Below are positions 5,284 to 6,672 of a DNA stretch of 6,672 nucleotides, piece after piece; the first letter of the stretch is position 1; the number at the start of each line of letters is the position of its first letter. Location: assembly GCA_016199905.1 (NCBI GenBank), contig JACQFU010000487.1:1-6672 (forward strand). The letters run 5' to 3'. The stretch is from Candidatus Wallbacteria bacterium (GTDB taxonomy: Bacteria > Muiribacteriota > UBA6191 > JACPRK01). Below the pieces are notes generated by a model. That model saw only the letters and a list, made by a program, of their open reading frames with translations. It did not search any database and was not told the DNA's origin. The translations under genes and the position numbers were made by a program.

Positions 5284-6672
5284 TCACCACGCCGCTGCCC
5301 GCCCGCCCTTGCGCGGGTCGCTGGCGGCACGGAAGCCGCCGGGAACGGCCACGACGGCCTGGATGGCGCTGTCTGGAGATTCATAGGATGCGTTGTGTCC
5401 CATTGCCCGAAGACGCTCGACCGTGGACGCGGGAATCCCCCTTTCCAGCCGCAGCGCGTCGGGCGACCACTGGTGGTGGACGCGCGGATGCGTCAGCGCT
5501 TCGCCCACGTCCAGGCCGCCGTCCACCACGCAGGTCAGCACGCGCAGCGTCCCCGTGATGATGTGCGGGCCGCCGCTTCCGCCCACGACCATCGCCGGAT
5601 GGGAAAAGTCGTCCATCTGATCGTTCAGAATGATGCCTGCCCCGTCGGCGACCAGCAGAGATCCGAACTCCGTGTTGATGGTCGAGGTCAGGCCGCACGC
5701 GTTCCCCTCCGCGTCCATCGCGGAGACGTGGGTCGTGCCCGAATCGGCCGGCAGCTGATGTACGTAGGCGCCGGCCGGCGCCGTGCGACCGGCCCGGATG
5801 AGCGCCGCCAGCCGCCGGGCATGCTCTCGCGATGTGAGCGTCGCCAAGGGCACACGGACGAACCCGGGGTCGCCGAACCAGACCGCGCGGTCCGAGAAGG
5901 CATGCTTTTCGGCCTCGCCGATAAAATGAAGAGTCGATGGAGCATCCGGATGCTTCCAGTCAACCGGGAGCAGGTCGAGCGTGTTGAGCACTTCGAGCAC
6001 GATGGCGCCTCCCGAGGAGGGCGGCGGCATCGAGTAGACGTCGAGGCCGTGATGCGTGCCGTGTACCGGCTCTCGCCAGGTCGGGCGATACCGGGCCAGG
6101 TCTGCCGCCGTCATCACCCCGCCGGCCGCCCGGACTGTCCGGACGATGCGGCGCCCTACCTCCCCCCGGTAGAAGCTCTCGCCGCCGTCGCCGGCGATCG
6201 TGTCCAGCGTCGCCGCAAGGTCCGGGTTCCGCAGGAACTCGGCCGCTTCGAGCGGTCTCCCGTCCCGCGAATAGATGCGCACGAGACCGGGCGCCGTGCC
6301 CATCTCCTTCTCCACCTCCCGCAGGTCCTCGGCCGTGTGCGGTGTGACGCGAAAGCCGAACCGCGCCGCCGCCGCCGCTGGAAGCACCAGGCGACGCCAC
6401 GGCACCCGGCCGAATCGACGACTGGCCTCGCGAAAGCCCGCCACTTCGCCAGGCACGCCCACCGCAAGTCCGCCGCGCTGCGACAGGTGCGTATCCGCCT
6501 TCCCATCCCGCAGGAACATCCGCGCCTCCAGGGCCGCCGGCGCGGTCTCGCGAAAGTCGAGCGCGTAGGCTCGGCGATCCTTGGCCGACCAGTAGACCAG
6601 GAATCCCCCGCCCCCGATCCCGCTGCCGCTCGGACTGACGGCCCCCACCATCAACGCCGCGGCGATCGCCGC
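5284..6672 (-). CDS. ggt: Gamma-glutamyltransferase family protein (5' end outside window; substrate-loop segment missing)
   Basis: The minus-strand frame is open from the window edge to TGA at 5284-5286, giving 462 residues; the signal peptide and first part lie outside. These N-terminal nucleophile hydrolases are periplasmic or secreted, self-cleave, and transfer or hydrolyse gamma-glutamyl groups, for example from glutathione. Visible family marks (numbered from the window edge) are SGIGGGGFLVYW near the start, DFRETAP with the substrate-binding Arg, and MPPPSSGGAI. The nucleophile is Thr313 in SGTTHVSAMD, followed by TSTINTEFGS, then NDQMDDFS (354-357 region) and GGSGGP, which supplies the oxyanion glycines. 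Between DDFS and GGSGG only HPAMVV remains, whereas family members usually have about 40 residues containing the PGKRP and SSM substrate-binding motif. The C-terminus ends HHQWSPDAL … ASDPRKGGRAAAW. Cleavage and some catalysis may persist, but carboxylate binding is probably altered. It shows no link to the metal operon beyond being its convergent neighbour. Confidence 0.88.
   Translation of the reverse strand, partial: AAIAAALMVGAVSPSGSGIGGGGFLVYWSAKDRRAYALDFRETAPAALEARMFLRDGKADTHLSQRGGLAVGVPGEVAGFREASRRFGRVPWRRLVLPAAAAARFGFRVTPHTAEDLREVEKEMGTAPGLVRIYSRDGRPLEAAEFLRNPDLAATLDTIAGDGGESFYRGEVGRRIVRTVRAAGGVMTAADLARYRPTWREPVHGTHHGLDVYSMPPPSSGGAIVLEVLNTLDLLPVDWKHPDAPSTLHFIGEAEKHAFSDRAVWFGDPGFVRVPLATLTSREHARRLAALIRAGRTAPAGAYVHQLPADSGTTHVSAMDAEGNACGLTSTINTEFGSLLVADGAGIILNDQMDDFSHPAMVVGGSGGPHIITGTLRVLTCVVDGGLDVGEALTHPRVHHQWSPDALRLERGIPASTVERLRAMGHNASYESPDSAIQAVVAVPGGFRAASDPRKGGRAAAW

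Noticed and set aside
5099..5290. Small minus-strand ORF overlapping the end of the permease and the transferase stop
   Set aside because: It overlaps two genes, has a GTG start without a ribosome binding site and no recognisable family. A small overlapping gene is possible but unsupported.
1..6672. CRISPR array, insertion sequence, tRNA or rRNA
   Set aside because: No regularly spaced direct repeats, transposase motifs, terminal inverted repeats or RNA-gene-like folds were seen.

Overview
The window is a high-GC segment with strong G/C third-position bias. It comes from a Gram-negative, double-membraned bacterium, because it encodes an outer-membrane beta-barrel, a periplasmic binding protein and an inner-membrane permease. 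I cannot place it to a genus. The styles of the porin, the permease and the HEAT domain would fit a delta-proteobacterial-type, Acidobacteria-like or uncultured candidate-phylum lineage, but that is inference.

Layout: the plus strand begins with the 3' end of an unrelated gene (to 197, possibly phospholipase D/cardiolipin-synthase-like). A probable promoter follows at 246-274. Then comes a small Cys/His-containing membrane-anchored protein (350-691) and an intergenic leader with nested inverted repeats (763-826). Next is a compact metal-uptake operon: an outer-membrane porin-like protein (865-2559), a ZnuA-type metal-binding lipid-free periplasmic protein (2581-3615), and a ZnuB-type ABC-3 permease (3612-5108). 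The permease continues in the same frame into a His-rich linker and a C-terminal HEAT-repeat domain. On the minus strand, convergent to the operon after about 175 bp, is a partial gamma-glutamyltransferase (5284 to the window end).

The three operon proteins can be read as a trans-envelope route for zinc or a related divalent metal. The beta-barrel brings it across the outer membrane, the binding protein captures it in the periplasm, and the permease moves it across the inner membrane. No ATP-binding subunit (ZnuC) is present, so it must be encoded elsewhere if the system works.

The most notable points are: (a) an in-frame amber TAG at 4095-4097 splitting an otherwise intact permease reading frame; (b) the fusion of the permease to a His-rich linker plus HEAT repeats; (c) a gamma-glutamyltransferase that keeps its catalytic Thr but appears to lack the segment carrying the PGKRP/SSM substrate-binding motif; (d) a palindrome-rich leader before the porin; and (e) a small Cys/His protein at the head of the cluster. 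Family assignments are from recognition of sequence motifs only; no searches were run.
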